This document shows, piece by piece, positions 17,896 through 26,486 of a DNA stretch of 64,000 nt. Both the position numbers and the translations under genes were made by a program. Under the pieces are notes generated by a model. The model did not search any database. It was not told the origin of the DNA and was given only the letters and a program-made list of their open reading frames with translations. The stretch covers positions 1-64,000 of the forward strand of contig CAYNHT010000003.1 of the NCBI GenBank assembly GCA_964397485.1, in the 5' to 3' direction. The stretch's first letter is position 1; each line of letters starts with the position of its first letter. Origin of the DNA: CAYNHT01 sp964397485 (GTDB lineage Bacteria; Bacillota_I; Bacilli_A; RF39; UBA660).

Positions 17896-18459
17896 GTGAA
17901 TTTAACAGCAGTATTAGAAGGGCTTTTATTTTTACGGGGAAATGAAGGGATACTATTATCTGAGATAAAAAGCATATTAGAAATAGAAGACGATAATGAT
18001 CTTAAAAATCTAATAATGAATTTACAAGAAGAATATCTTAAAGAAACAAGAGGCATAAAAATCGAAAAATTTGGGGAATATTTAAAACTGGTAACTAAAA
18101 AGGAACACAAGGAGTATTATGAAAAATTAGTTGAGATCGATGAGAACACAGGACTTAGTCAATCAGCTTTAGAAACATTGGCAATTATTGCATATAATGG
18201 TCCAGTGACCAGAGTAAAAGTAGATGAAATAAGAGGTGTGGGAAGTAGTCATATGATAAGAAAATTACTTTCAAGAAACCTAATCAAAGAAGAAGGAAGA
18301 TCAGACTTACCTGGTCGACCTATTTTATATGGTGTAACACCTGATTTTCTTGATTATTTTGGATTAAGCAGCATTGAAGACTTGCCGAAATTAGAAGCCA
18401 TACAAATAGGTGAATTAGATGAATTAGATTTGTTCGAATCAAAATATAAAGAAGAATAA
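17896..18459 (+). CDS. scpB: Segregation and condensation protein B
   Basis: 187 residues; partner of ScpA in the Smc condensin complex, a dimer of two tandem winged-helix domains. LTAVLEGLLFLRGNEGI at the N-terminus and LSQSALETLAIIAYNGPVTRVKVDEIRGV in the second domain are ScpB hallmarks. I choose GTG at 17896 because AAGGA at 17881-17885 is ten bases before it; GTG at 17887, which overlaps scpA, would place the ribosome binding site almost on the start codon. Confidence 0.95.
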   Translation: MNLTAVLEGLLFLRGNEGILLSEIKSILEIEDDNDLKNLIMNLQEEYLKETRGIKIEKFGEYLKLVTKKEHKEYYEKLVEIDENTGLSQSALETLAIIAYNGPVTRVKVDEIRGVGSSHMIRKLLSRNLIKEEGRSDLPGRPILYGVTPDFLDYFGLSSIEDLPKLEAIQIGELDELDLFESKYKEE

Positions 18460-18493
18460 GTTTATATAAATAATTATTAATATCAGAAAAAAA

Positions 18494-18525
18494 TATAACA
18501 ATAGCATATTGTTATATTTTTATAT
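18494..18525 (+). terminator. Terminator after scpB
   Basis: ATATAACAATA pairs with TATTGTTATAT around a short loop, then T residues. It shares bases with the tRNA promoter. Confidence 0.7.
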
Positions 18526-18537
18526 TTATGTTATAAT
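18509..18537 (+). promoter_or_regulatory. Promoter of tRNA-Leu
   Basis: TTGTTA (18509-18514), 17-base spacer ending TGT, TATAAT (18532-18537), nine bases before the tRNA 5' end. Confidence 0.7.
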
Positions 18538-18545
18538 TTTTCTAT

Positions 18546-18631
18546 GCAGGAGTGGCGGAATGGTAGACGCGAAGGTCTCAAACACCTTTGGTAGAGATAC
18601 TGTGTGGGTTCAAGTCCCATCTCCTGTACCA
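18546..18631 (+). tRNA. tRNA-Leu (anticodon CAA)
   Basis: An 86-base tRNA with encoded CCA. The acceptor stem GCAGGAG pairs with CTCCTGT (one G-U pair), the anticodon stem is AAGGT/ACCTT with loop CTCAAAC, giving anticodon CAA (reads UUG). The long variable arm expected of a class II tRNA is present, and GTGGGTTCAAGTCCCAT is the T arm region. Confidence 0.95.
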
Positions 18632-18676
18632 ATAATTATTAATATAATACAATAATAAAATGTATGAGAGTTATAT

Positions 18677-18699
18677 AACTGAAAAGATCAGTTTTTTTT
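18677..18699 (+). terminator. Terminator after tRNA-Leu
   Basis: AACTGA (18677-18682) pairs with TCAGTT (18688-18693), followed by a run of T. Confidence 0.75.
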
Positions 18700-18747
18700 A
18701 ACCTTTTGCCACATTACTTTGTATAGATTTAATGGAGGAATAATTTT

Positions 18748-19626
18748 ATGACCAAAAAAGAAAATGTAAAATTGAAAAGTGTTGTCGTTATGACTATTTT
18801 AGTATTATTAGCGAGTATGTTTGCTATCATGTCAAAAGCTTTTTTACCGAGTGATGTAAATATTGATGACTTCAATAGTGTCTTTGTTACAATTTTAGGA
18901 TTCCCCATTGTTGCCTCACTTTATTTTATTATGGTGTATTCGCATAGTGCGATTGTTACAAAAATTTTTGGAGAGAGAACAAATCTATCAAAAATACAAA
19001 TAGGTCTTCGCTTTGGCGTTTGTTTTGCGTTGATTTTCCTATTTGGAATGCAAGAAGTTGTAGTTGAAGCATCACCTTTTTCTAGTTGGGGGATTGATTT
19101 TGTTGTATATCAGTTTTTTATGGGATTAGGGGAAGCGCTTGTTGCATTAATCATGTGTTTAGCAATATCTAAATGGACATTAAAAGATAAGAAACTTGTT
19201 GACCATCCTGGTGACTATAGTATAAAAAATAAGACTTTATTATTGATATTTATTGTTGTTGCCTTTACCCTAGGAAGGGCTATGGTCTATGAAATTGGTT
19301 TAATAGCAAGTAATGTAGATAATTTTCCAATCGCAACTTATGGGTGGACAATTTTATTTGGATTAATAATAGCTTTTTGCTTTATTTTACTTTATCCTAT
19401 TTTTGGGGAAGAGAAAAATAGTTTTAAGTTATCGTCTAAAATAGTTTTAATGACAATAGGGCTTAGTTGGATAATTTTTAATATGTTTATAGGTTTGATT
19501 TTTAAAGGAGCAATGGTAGATGTGCTATTAAGAAGTGGCTTAGATGTGTTTTGGGTCTTTGTAGCATCTTACTTTTGGCACAAATATTTTAATGGGAGTA
19601 ATCATCCTACTAGCGATTTACAATGA
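18748..19626 (+). CDS. Polytopic membrane protein, unknown family
   Basis: 292 residues, not recognised. About eight hydrophobic helices: near 11-30, 44-65, 88-105, 118-145, 168-185, 200-218, 232-255 and 262-282. There are no long soluble domains and no clear catalytic motif; VVVEASPFSSWG and FMGLGEALVALIM lie in the helix 3-4 region. Length and topology are like small integral membrane enzymes or CPBP-type proteins, but the EExxxR and HxxxH motifs of that group are absent. Single gene between tRNA-Leu and the hybrid secretion locus, with a terminator after it. Confidence 0.6.
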   Translation: MTKKENVKLKSVVVMTILVLLASMFAIMSKAFLPSDVNIDDFNSVFVTILGFPIVASLYFIMVYSHSAIVTKIFGERTNLSKIQIGLRFGVCFALIFLFGMQEVVVEASPFSSWGIDFVVYQFFMGLGEALVALIMCLAISKWTLKDKKLVDHPGDYSIKNKTLLLIFIVVAFTLGRAMVYEIGLIASNVDNFPIATYGWTILFGLIIAFCFILLYPIFGEEKNSFKLSSKIVLMTIGLSWIIFNMFIGLIFKGAMVDVLLRSGLDVFWVFVASYFWHKYFNGSNHPTSDLQ

Positions 19627-19659
19627 ATTTTGTTTTAATTTTAAATTGTTAATATATGT

Positions 19660-19696
19660 AAAAAAGATAAAAAACATTGATTTTATCTTTTTTTTT
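19660..19696 (+). terminator. Rho-independent terminator
   Basis: AAAAAAGATAAAA pairs with TTTTATCTTTTTT around an eight-base loop and continues as T residues. It separates the preceding gene from the secretion locus. Confidence 0.85.
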
Positions 19697-19744
19697 AGTT
19701 CATTATAAGATATACTATTAGTAAGGAATAAAGGGTGTGATAAT

Positions 19745-21361
19745 GTGATATTAAGAAAGCCATATGCATTTTTCATTAAACAGTTTAAATTAATCCATTT
19801 AATTTTAACAGCTTTAATAGCTTATTTGATTTATCGTACTGGTTTATCATTAGCATTCTTTAATGAATACATATCTACAAATCAAACAGTAATTGATCAA
19901 GATTTGACAGGCAATTTATTTAATATTTATATGTTTGTGATTCCGTTTTTAATTATTTTAGCATCCGTAACTATCTTATCAGTTATGCAATTGAAAAAGA
20001 AACCAATACTATTTTATGTAACTTTAATTATCATTTATATTGCAATGCTGTTTGTCTATAATCATGTTTATTCTACTTTATTATTAATGGAAGGTAGACT
20101 CATTGATATTAGAACGGTTAGAATGGCTCGCGACTTTTTAATGATGGGCTTTGTTGCTCAAGCACTAAGTGTCATTATCACATTTGTTAGAGCAACTGGA
20201 TTTGATATTCAAAAGTTTAATTTCGGACAGGATTTAGCTGCTTTAGAAATTAGTGAAGAAGATAGAGAAGAGTTTGAAGTCGAGGTAAATCTAGATACGG
20301 ACAAAGTTCAAAGGAAAGTTCGACGTAATGTTAGGTTTGCAAGATACATATATGTAGAAAATAGATTTTTAATAAACTTAGTTTCATTAGTTTTAATAGC
20401 AACTATATGTTTTGTTGTCTACTTAAATCTTAATATTTATAACAAGGTATATTCTGAAAAAGATGCTTTTTTAACATCTGATTTTAGTATGTGGATAAAT
20501 AAAAGTTACATCACAAGGGAAGACTATGAGGGTAATGTTATTACTGGTACTGACCATTCTTTTGTTGTTCTAGAGATAAGTTTAAAGAATAATTTCGCAA
20601 ATAAACAAAAATTAGATATCGCTAGAACTCAACTTGTTATAGGGGATAAGATATTTTATCATGATTATAACCATCGTGAGAGACTTTTTGACCTTGGGCG
20701 TGTATATGATGACACTTTATTGCCTAACAATTTTACCAAGTGGTTGTTGGTATATAAAGTTCCAAATAATATGCTAGTAAATCAAAAAATTTCGTTTAGG
20801 TACGTTGATAAAGTTGACTATGTAGGAGGAAAGTTAAGTCCAAAATACATTAATGTTACGGTATCACCTAAAAATTTAGATCAAAAGACTAAATCATATA
20901 GTTATAATATAAAAGATGAAGTAAGTTTTAGTGATAGTATCCTAGGAGACGTTAAATTGGTTGTAAATAAAATTGATATTGCTAATCAATTTAAATTAGA
21001 TTATCAATTTTGTGTAAATAAAGATGAATGTTATCAATCATATGAGTACTTGAAACCAAGTATTATAAATCAACACAATAAAACTCTTCTATATTTGAAT
21101 GGATTTATTGAATGGGATGAAAAAATAGCTGTTGATCCAATTCCGAGTGTGTATAAATTTATAGATTTGTTTGGCACGTTTGTGTATGAAATAAATGGTG
21201 AAACTAAGATTCAAAACATTATTTTAAAAGAGGTAAGATCGTTAAAAATAAAAAGAGCTAATGACTATTACATAGAGTTGTTGGAAGAAGTTCAAAAAGC
21301 TGATAAAATTTCAATTATTTTTAAAGTAAGAGACGTTGAATATAAATATACACTAAAATAG
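19745..21361 (+). CDS. Membrane protein with large extracytoplasmic domain, first gene of the Tad/T4SS locus
   Basis: 538 residues from a GTG start; family not recognised. Four hydrophobic helices lie in the first 150 residues (about 17-40, 58-82, 88-112, 128-150), a charged cytoplasmic loop with EISEEDREEFEVEV follows (about 170-205), and a fifth helix is near 212-235. Residues about 240-538 are beta-rich and would lie outside the cell. One Cys pair (FCVNKDEC) occurs near 420. It points the same way as the following secretion genes and lies 67 bases before them, but a promoter intervenes. May be an accessory envelope component. Confidence 0.55.
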   Translation: MILRKPYAFFIKQFKLIHLILTALIAYLIYRTGLSLAFFNEYISTNQTVIDQDLTGNLFNIYMFVIPFLIILASVTILSVMQLKKKPILFYVTLIIIYIAMLFVYNHVYSTLLLMEGRLIDIRTVRMARDFLMMGFVAQALSVIITFVRATGFDIQKFNFGQDLAALEISEEDREEFEVEVNLDTDKVQRKVRRNVRFARYIYVENRFLINLVSLVLIATICFVVYLNLNIYNKVYSEKDAFLTSDFSMWINKSYITREDYEGNVITGTDHSFVVLEISLKNNFANKQKLDIARTQLVIGDKIFYHDYNHRERLFDLGRVYDDTLLPNNFTKWLLVYKVPNNMLVNQKISFRYVDKVDYVGGKLSPKYINVTVSPKNLDQKTKSYSYNIKDEVSFSDSILGDVKLVVNKIDIANQFKLDYQFCVNKDECYQSYEYLKPSIINQHNKTLLYLNGFIEWDEKIAVDPIPSVYKFIDLFGTFVYEINGETKIQNIILKEVRSLKIKRANDYYIELLEEVQKADKISIIFKVRDVEYKYTLK

Positions 21362-21401
21362 TGTAAAATAGTGTTTATAATATAGATTTTGTGGGAAATT
21401 A

Positions 21402-21410
21402 TGGTATAAT
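21402..21410 (+). promoter_or_regulatory. Extended -10 promoter of the Tad-type operon
   Basis: TGGTATAAT (21402-21410), 18 bases before the ATG at 21429. No good -35 box is seen at the normal distance, as is usual for extended -10 promoters. Confidence 0.6.
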
Positions 21411-21428
21411 AATTAAATGGAGGATGGT

Positions 21429-22100
21429 ATGATGAAACACTTTTATTTGTTTATACTATTTATGTTTTTTATCATATTAGTCCCAAACAAAGTAGATGCT
21501 TTATGTGATTATAATGAAAAAGCTCGATTGAAGGCAATTGCTGCTAATATCACATTTAAAACAGATCATATTGAATCTGATGGACAAGTAGAGTTTTTTA
21601 TAACACTTAGCAATCTACACCCTGAATTATATGTGAAGGATGTTATGGGTTATAAATTTCACTATTATAATGCTTCTGCAAAGAATCCAAAAGAGTTAAC
21701 AATTGGTGGTTACTCTCATGGTAGGACAATACAGTATGAGTTTTATACTAAAAACGCTGGTTGTACGAATGAAGTCTTACTAATAAGGTACGTAACTTTA
21801 CCTCCATATAATAGATTTTATAATGATCCTCTTTGCAAAGGTCTTGAAAGTTATACCTTATGTCAAAAGTGGGTTGTAAATAATCTTAGTTATGGCAACT
21901 TTAAAAAGCAGATTGAAGATTATAAAAATAGACCTATTGTTGATCCCGATGATGAAGATCCAGGAGAAAAAATAGATCACTTTGATATGATTGCTAATTT
22001 TTTAGGTAAATATTATGTTTATATCTTAATGACAATTATTATAGTGTGCTTAATATCAATATATAGAATAAATAAGAAAGATAGTTTCGACTTTTCATAG
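21429..22100 (+). CDS. Secreted cysteine-containing protein with C-terminal membrane anchor
   Basis: 223 residues, unknown family. ATG 21429 (or 21432) is chosen because GGAGG at 21419-21423 precedes it by a normal distance; ATG 21417 overlaps that site. A signal peptide (about 1-25, ending KVDA) precedes an ectodomain with about six cysteines, an acidic linker (DPDDEDPGEK, about 178-187) and one membrane helix (about 194-215, YVYILMTIIIVCLISIY) with a short positive tail. Type I membrane topology. It is followed by the much larger secreted cysteine-rich protein, and both are likely surface parts of the hybrid apparatus. Confidence 0.6.
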   Translation: MMKHFYLFILFMFFIILVPNKVDALCDYNEKARLKAIAANITFKTDHIESDGQVEFFITLSNLHPELYVKDVMGYKFHYYNASAKNPKELTIGGYSHGRTIQYEFYTKNAGCTNEVLLIRYVTLPPYNRFYNDPLCKGLESYTLCQKWVVNNLSYGNFKKQIEDYKNRPIVDPDDEDPGEKIDHFDMIANFLGKYYVYILMTIIIVCLISIYRINKKDSFDFS

Positions 22101-22113
22101 GAGGTGTATGTTT

Positions 22114-25100
22114 GTGAAAATTAAATTACATAAATTAATTATGCTTGTAATAGGTATTTGTGTTATTGGTAGTGTAGGTAGTGTTTCTGCAGAAACTAAC
22201 ATCGGTGGTGGTGGTAATGCGGTTACTAATCCTTGTAGCACATCTAGACCAGCAACTTGTTATAACGCTAAACTTGGGACTGGGTCGGGTGATAGTCTAG
22301 TACAAGGTGTACGTGTATCTGTTGTAGATAAATATGGAAATAGAATACCAGGTACTACGAGTATAGATTATGTTCAAAACAGTGGGCATGCTAATCAAAT
22401 AAGTACAAGCCCATATTTGAAATTTTTTCAAAGTGGTAAATATACCAAAAATGAGATATTAGCTGGAAAAGCGAGTGGTGCATCAGCAAGCGGGAGATAC
22501 GCCGTAACTCATCTTGGTGAATTGCCAACATTTATGAATATAGGACCTAATACGGTTATAGAAGATTATTTAAAAGCAAAAAAAGTTAATAGAGATTATA
22601 CAAAATTAAAACAATTATTCATGGATCCCATAGGATATGATCCAAAAAAATTTCCGGCTAATGATGTGAAAACTCATTCTTTGCTTTTTGAACCATTAAC
22701 TTTTATGAGAGTTACAAAATATCCAGTTTCTGGTTCCCCAACAATAACGAATTATTTTGGAACAGTAACGGAAGTTTCAAAAATGATGGTAGAAGATGGC
22801 ACAATTTTATGGACGGGTTATTTTGGAAAGATGTTACCTTTAGCGATTTATGTTAGAGATTATAAAGACCCAATAACTGGCGCAACACAAACTAATCGTG
22901 CTGGGCTACAGTCAATTTCAGCTTGGGTAGCGGCAAATAAGAGTGATTATTCAACCGAAATTTTAACATCAAATGGTACGGCAGCAGGACACTTTTGGGT
23001 AAGTGAGTTGATTGAAGAGGAAAAGGATCCTTGCGAAGTCAATCCTAATAAATTACCGGAGTGTTGTGCTTTACCACAAAATAAAAATAAATTACCAGAA
23101 TGCTGTGGTTTAGAAGAAAACAAGAATAAACCGGAGTGTAATCCCGATCTATGCACATTCACATTGGACTTATCTTGTCCAGGAGATTGTGATGAAAGTA
23201 CAACTGGTTATATTAAAGATATTGAAGACTGGCAGTGTATTTTTGGAAGTAGAACAGCTACTGACGCTAATATAAGAGATCACTTCTACAAATGGGGAAA
23301 TCGATATTGTTCAATGTTCTGTCGGGAGAGTTTAACTTATGAATTCCCTAATGGAAATATGACTGTATCTGCAGGAAGTCACTTCACAATTGGAGATACT
23401 TGGTATTACCCAAACTGGGGACCTGTTCATTTTACTGGACGAAGTGAGTGTAGAACAACAAGTGATACAGGAAGTATTAGATGGGATTTATTCGAAAAAG
23501 ATTGGGCTCCAGCTAATGATACTGTTAAAAGTAGATGGGATACTTATCAAATTGCTATAAAACAAGATGCAGCAGTTTCATCTTCGAGCTCCAGTGGTAA
23601 ATTAGATTGTAATTGGACTTGTGATAGATATCACCCTACATATCCTTGTGGTACTGCAGAAAAACCTAGCACTTGTGGTGGTGGTTGTGCGGCTGGAAGC
23701 TATAAAAGTACTACGATGTATCCAGCTTCAGCTTCATATGATGGTAAAAATATTACTCCAGGATCATGGTGTAGTAATAGTAGACCTAACTTCGATGTGC
23801 CTGGCAAACGTTCAAGTTATCTGAGTGCCGTAAATGCAAGAGATACTTTAGAAAGTAATCTACGTCAATGTAATGATTGGGAAAGAGGTTATGAAGAGTT
23901 CGAACCAGTCATTGGTTCTCAGTATGAAGAAGCAGTTTATGGCGGACATTATTATAATTTATCGAAAGTACTAGAAAGAAGAACTCAAACTCATTATTTC
24001 ATCAATGGAAATAGTACGCCTTCGATTGATACCTATAAAAGAACACGTTCGGATTATAGATATGTTTGTAATACAACTGGTGTTCCTTGTGTTAAAGGTC
24101 CGTCAGTAGGAGGAAGTTTGATGGTTTACCCTACAAATGACTGGATAAGACAATTTACTACTAAAGAGTATGATTATACTTTACCAGCAAGTGTTTATAG
24201 ATATGTTTTAAAACCATCTGGTGAATCTGTTAATCAAAAACCAGGTGCAGGAGAAAACTATGTTGATCTTGGTTATAGTAATTTACCAATTCATTATTCA
24301 AGAGCAACTGGTTCATATGATATATTTTTACAATATACTTCACTTGGACCTAATCACAACTTCAATAAATTTATTTTTGAAGGTGCTGAGTTAAATGTAA
24401 ATTATGGAGAAAGTCTATCAATATATACATGGTTATTTGAAAATAACTTAACATGGATGATTGCCGATTGTGGTGAGGGTGGCCACCATTTAAGTCATTA
24501 TTTTGGAGCCCCGCTTATTGCTGCAGGGCGTCTGAATGAATTTTTAGATTCGGGTTGTGCGAAACAATATGGTTGTAAATTGTTAGAAACTAGGTCACCA
24601 TATCGTGTTTCATGTCCTGGCGATATTGTTGATAGTAGACATGGCGGGTCTTCGAGTAATTACAAACGTTTAATGCAGTGTATTGCAGAAAAGCGAATTG
24701 TTACTGCAAGTAGCGAAGAGTGTGATACAAAATACGATTGTAAGTACAACGTTAGAAATTCATTAATGGATAACCCTAACGATCCAACACTTAATCCGCA
24801 AGGAATTGATGTTGTTTATCGTACGATCTCACTAACAAATCCATTCCCAGGTAAAAATGGTAATGGTAGAACTCCAGGCTCTAACTGGAATAGTAGTAGT
24901 TTAATTAAACAATATATTACTAATAATAGAAATTTATCAAATCCAGAAAGAATATATTTTGACCGTGAACCTATGTATGAAATTAATTTAACTCCGGTTG
25001 TAATAAAAGAAATAAGAACTCACAACCGTAAACAAGCTGCATATAACCGTGGTGGTTATGCTGATTTTGAGTTAAATTGTGGTACTGGAACTGGTCGTGA

Positions 25101-25212
25101 ATGTAAGAGTTATTTTATAAGAGATGTATTTAGTAAATATTTTATTTCTAATAGATGTGGAATGAGTAGCAACTGGAACGCTTGCCTTAATTCCGATAAG
25201 AGTAAGGGGTGA
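22114..25212 (+). CDS. Very large secreted cysteine-rich protein of the Tad/T4SS locus
   Basis: 1032 residues from GTG 22114, preferred over ATG 22108 because GGAGGT at 22100-22105 is then nine bases upstream. A signal peptide ends near residue 27 (SVSAET). The mature protein is rich in Cys, Tyr, Asn and Ser. Residues about 305-347 contain a tandem element, NKLPECCALPQNK then NKLPECCGLEENKNKPEC, with paired cysteines. No membrane helix or sorting signal is seen at the C-terminus. No enzyme motif was recognised. Its place just before CpaB and the pilin assembly genes suggests a secreted adhesin, pilus tip or extracellular substrate. Base composition does not differ obviously from neighbours. 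Confidence 0.65.
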   Translation: MKIKLHKLIMLVIGICVIGSVGSVSAETNIGGGGNAVTNPCSTSRPATCYNAKLGTGSGDSLVQGVRVSVVDKYGNRIPGTTSIDYVQNSGHANQISTSPYLKFFQSGKYTKNEILAGKASGASASGRYAVTHLGELPTFMNIGPNTVIEDYLKAKKVNRDYTKLKQLFMDPIGYDPKKFPANDVKTHSLLFEPLTFMRVTKYPVSGSPTITNYFGTVTEVSKMMVEDGTILWTGYFGKMLPLAIYVRDYKDPITGATQTNRAGLQSISAWVAANKSDYSTEILTSNGTAAGHFWVSELIEEEKDPCEVNPNKLPECCALPQNKNKLPECCGLEENKNKPECNPDLCTFTLDLSCPGDCDESTTGYIKDIEDWQCIFGSRTATDANIRDHFYKWGNRYCSMFCRESLTYEFPNGNMTVSAGSHFTIGDTWYYPNWGPVHFTGRSECRTTSDTGSIRWDLFEKDWAPANDTVKSRWDTYQIAIKQDAAVSSSSSSGKLDCNWTCDRYHPTYPCGTAEKPSTCGGGCAAGSYKSTTMYPASASYDGKNITPGSWCSNSRPNFDVPGKRSSYLSAVNARDTLESNLRQCNDWERGYEEFEPVIGSQYEEAVYGGHYYNLSKVLERRTQTHYFINGNSTPSIDTYKRTRSDYRYVCNTTGVPCVKGPSVGGSLMVYPTNDWIRQFTTKEYDYTLPASVYRYVLKPSGESVNQKPGAGENYVDLGYSNLPIHYSRATGSYDIFLQYTSLGPNHNFNKFIFEGAELNVNYGESLSIYTWLFENNLTWMIADCGEGGHHLSHYFGAPLIAAGRLNEFLDSGCAKQYGCKLLETRSPYRVSCPGDIVDSRHGGSSSNYKRLMQCIAEKRIVTASSEECDTKYDCKYNVRNSLMDNPNDPTLNPQGIDVVYRTISLTNPFPGKNGNGRTPGSNWNSSSLIKQYITNNRNLSNPERIYFDREPMYEINLTPVVIKEIRTHNRKQAAYNRGGYADFELNCGTGTGRECKSYFIRDVFSKYFISNRCGMSSNWNACLNSDKSKG

Positions 25213-25217
25213 TGTAA

Positions 25218-25619
25218 GTGAAAGAATCATTTTGGGCAGTTTTGGTTATATTAATGGGTATAATATCAATAGTATTTGTATACTTATTTCAAAATTTAAC
25301 CAATACTGATGAACATAACTACCACTTATTAAAAGAGGCTACTGAAGCAGCAATGTATGATGCTTTAGATTTAGCTGCTTATCGTAAAGATAAGACAATT
25401 AGAATTGATCGTGAAAAGTTTGTGGAAAACTTTGTAAGAAGATTTGCGGAAAGTGCAAACCTTGCGCAAACTTACAATATAAAAATTTACGATGTTAATG
25501 AGACTCCCCCAAAAGTGAGCCTACAAGTTTCTAGTAGACAATCAGGAACTAGTGGCAGTGAAATTATTGAATTTGATATTGTTAATCGTATAGATGCAAT
25601 ATTGGAAACCCCATATTAG
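25218..25619 (+). CDS. TadE/pseudopilin-like single-pass protein
   Basis: 133 residues from GTG 25218. One N-terminal membrane helix (about 5-27, FWAVLVILMGIISIVFVYLFQ) is followed by HLLKEATEAAMYDALDLAAYRK, the helical stretch after the membrane segment that TadE/TadF-type minor pilins share, and a soluble C-terminal domain. No cleavable prepilin motif is obvious. It lies between the large secreted protein and the CpaB-like gene, so a pilus-assembly role is likely from context. The exact family is uncertain. Confidence 0.55.
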   Translation: MKESFWAVLVILMGIISIVFVYLFQNLTNTDEHNYHLLKEATEAAMYDALDLAAYRKDKTIRIDREKFVENFVRRFAESANLAQTYNIKIYDVNETPPKVSLQVSSRQSGTSGSEIIEFDIVNRIDAILETPY

Positions 25620-25635
25620 AAAGGAATGAGAAGGA

Positions 25636-26475
25636 ATGAATAATATTATTATTTCAATCAAAAGATTTTTTAAAAACAAGAATACTGTTACAGTTGTTGG
25701 GATAATTGCAATAATTGGTATATTATATTGGGGATATAATTACCAAATTAATAGACAAGTAAATCCAGTTAGAAATATTCCAATAGCAAAAACGACAATC
25801 CAACCTAGAACATTAATTACGGAGGAAATGATTGACTATGTTGATATTGCTCCAATTGTGCTAAGACAAAATACTGTCACTTCTTCTAGATTAGTTGTTG
25901 GGAAATATACTGACTACAATACAGTTATCCCAGAAGGAAGTTTATTTTATAAGAATGTTTTAGTAGATAAAGATGAACTACCAGATGCAGCTTTTGTTAA
26001 GGTAAAAGAAGGAGATGTTGTATATAACTTCCCGGTTAATATGGATACTACTTATGGTAACTCTATTTTCCCAGGAAATAAAATTGACATCTATATGAAA
26101 GCAGAAAATGCAGGAAGACAAATTATGGTTGGGAAATTAATTGAGAATGTTGAGGTTATCGCTGTTAAAGATAGTAGTGGATTACATGTATTTGAAAATA
26201 CGGAAGAAAGAAGAATTCCATCTACATTGATCTTTGGTGTAACTCCAGAAATTAATATCTTATTAAGAAAAGCAAGTTATATGAAATCATTTGCTGTTGA
26301 ATTATTCCCAGTTCCTCATGGTGGGACAATTGTAAACCAAGGTGAAATACAAGTTACTTCACAAAGTTTAAAAGATTTCATTAATGCTAATACTGTTCCT
26401 AATGATGATATTGTAGCTCCAATTGATGAAGACCCTATTATCGATGAAGAAAATAATGACGATATCGTAGGTTAG
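25636..26475 (+). CDS. cpaB: CpaB/RcpC-like SAF domain protein
   Basis: 279 residues. A short basic N-terminus and one membrane helix (about 18-33) are followed by an SAF domain (about 44-115: IPIAKTTIQPRTLITEEMIDYVDIA), then the Flp-pilus assembly CpaB region with PGNKIDIYMKA and GKLIENVEVIAVKD. An acidic C-terminal tail (about 255-279) is probably disordered. In Tad systems this protein links the secretin or wall to the inner machine; in a bacterium with one membrane it would face the cell wall. It directly precedes the CpaF/TadA ATPase. Confidence 0.85.
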   Translation: MNNIIISIKRFFKNKNTVTVVGIIAIIGILYWGYNYQINRQVNPVRNIPIAKTTIQPRTLITEEMIDYVDIAPIVLRQNTVTSSRLVVGKYTDYNTVIPEGSLFYKNVLVDKDELPDAAFVKVKEGDVVYNFPVNMDTTYGNSIFPGNKIDIYMKAENAGRQIMVGKLIENVEVIAVKDSSGLHVFENTEERRIPSTLIFGVTPEINILLRKASYMKSFAVELFPVPHGGTIVNQGEIQVTSQSLKDFINANTVPNDDIVAPIDEDPIIDEENNDDIVG

Positions 26476-26486
26476 GAGGAAAAATT

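Noticed and set aside
23621..23824. Plus-strand open frame of 67 codons inside the large secreted protein
   Set aside because: Out-of-frame shadow without start signals or family likeness.
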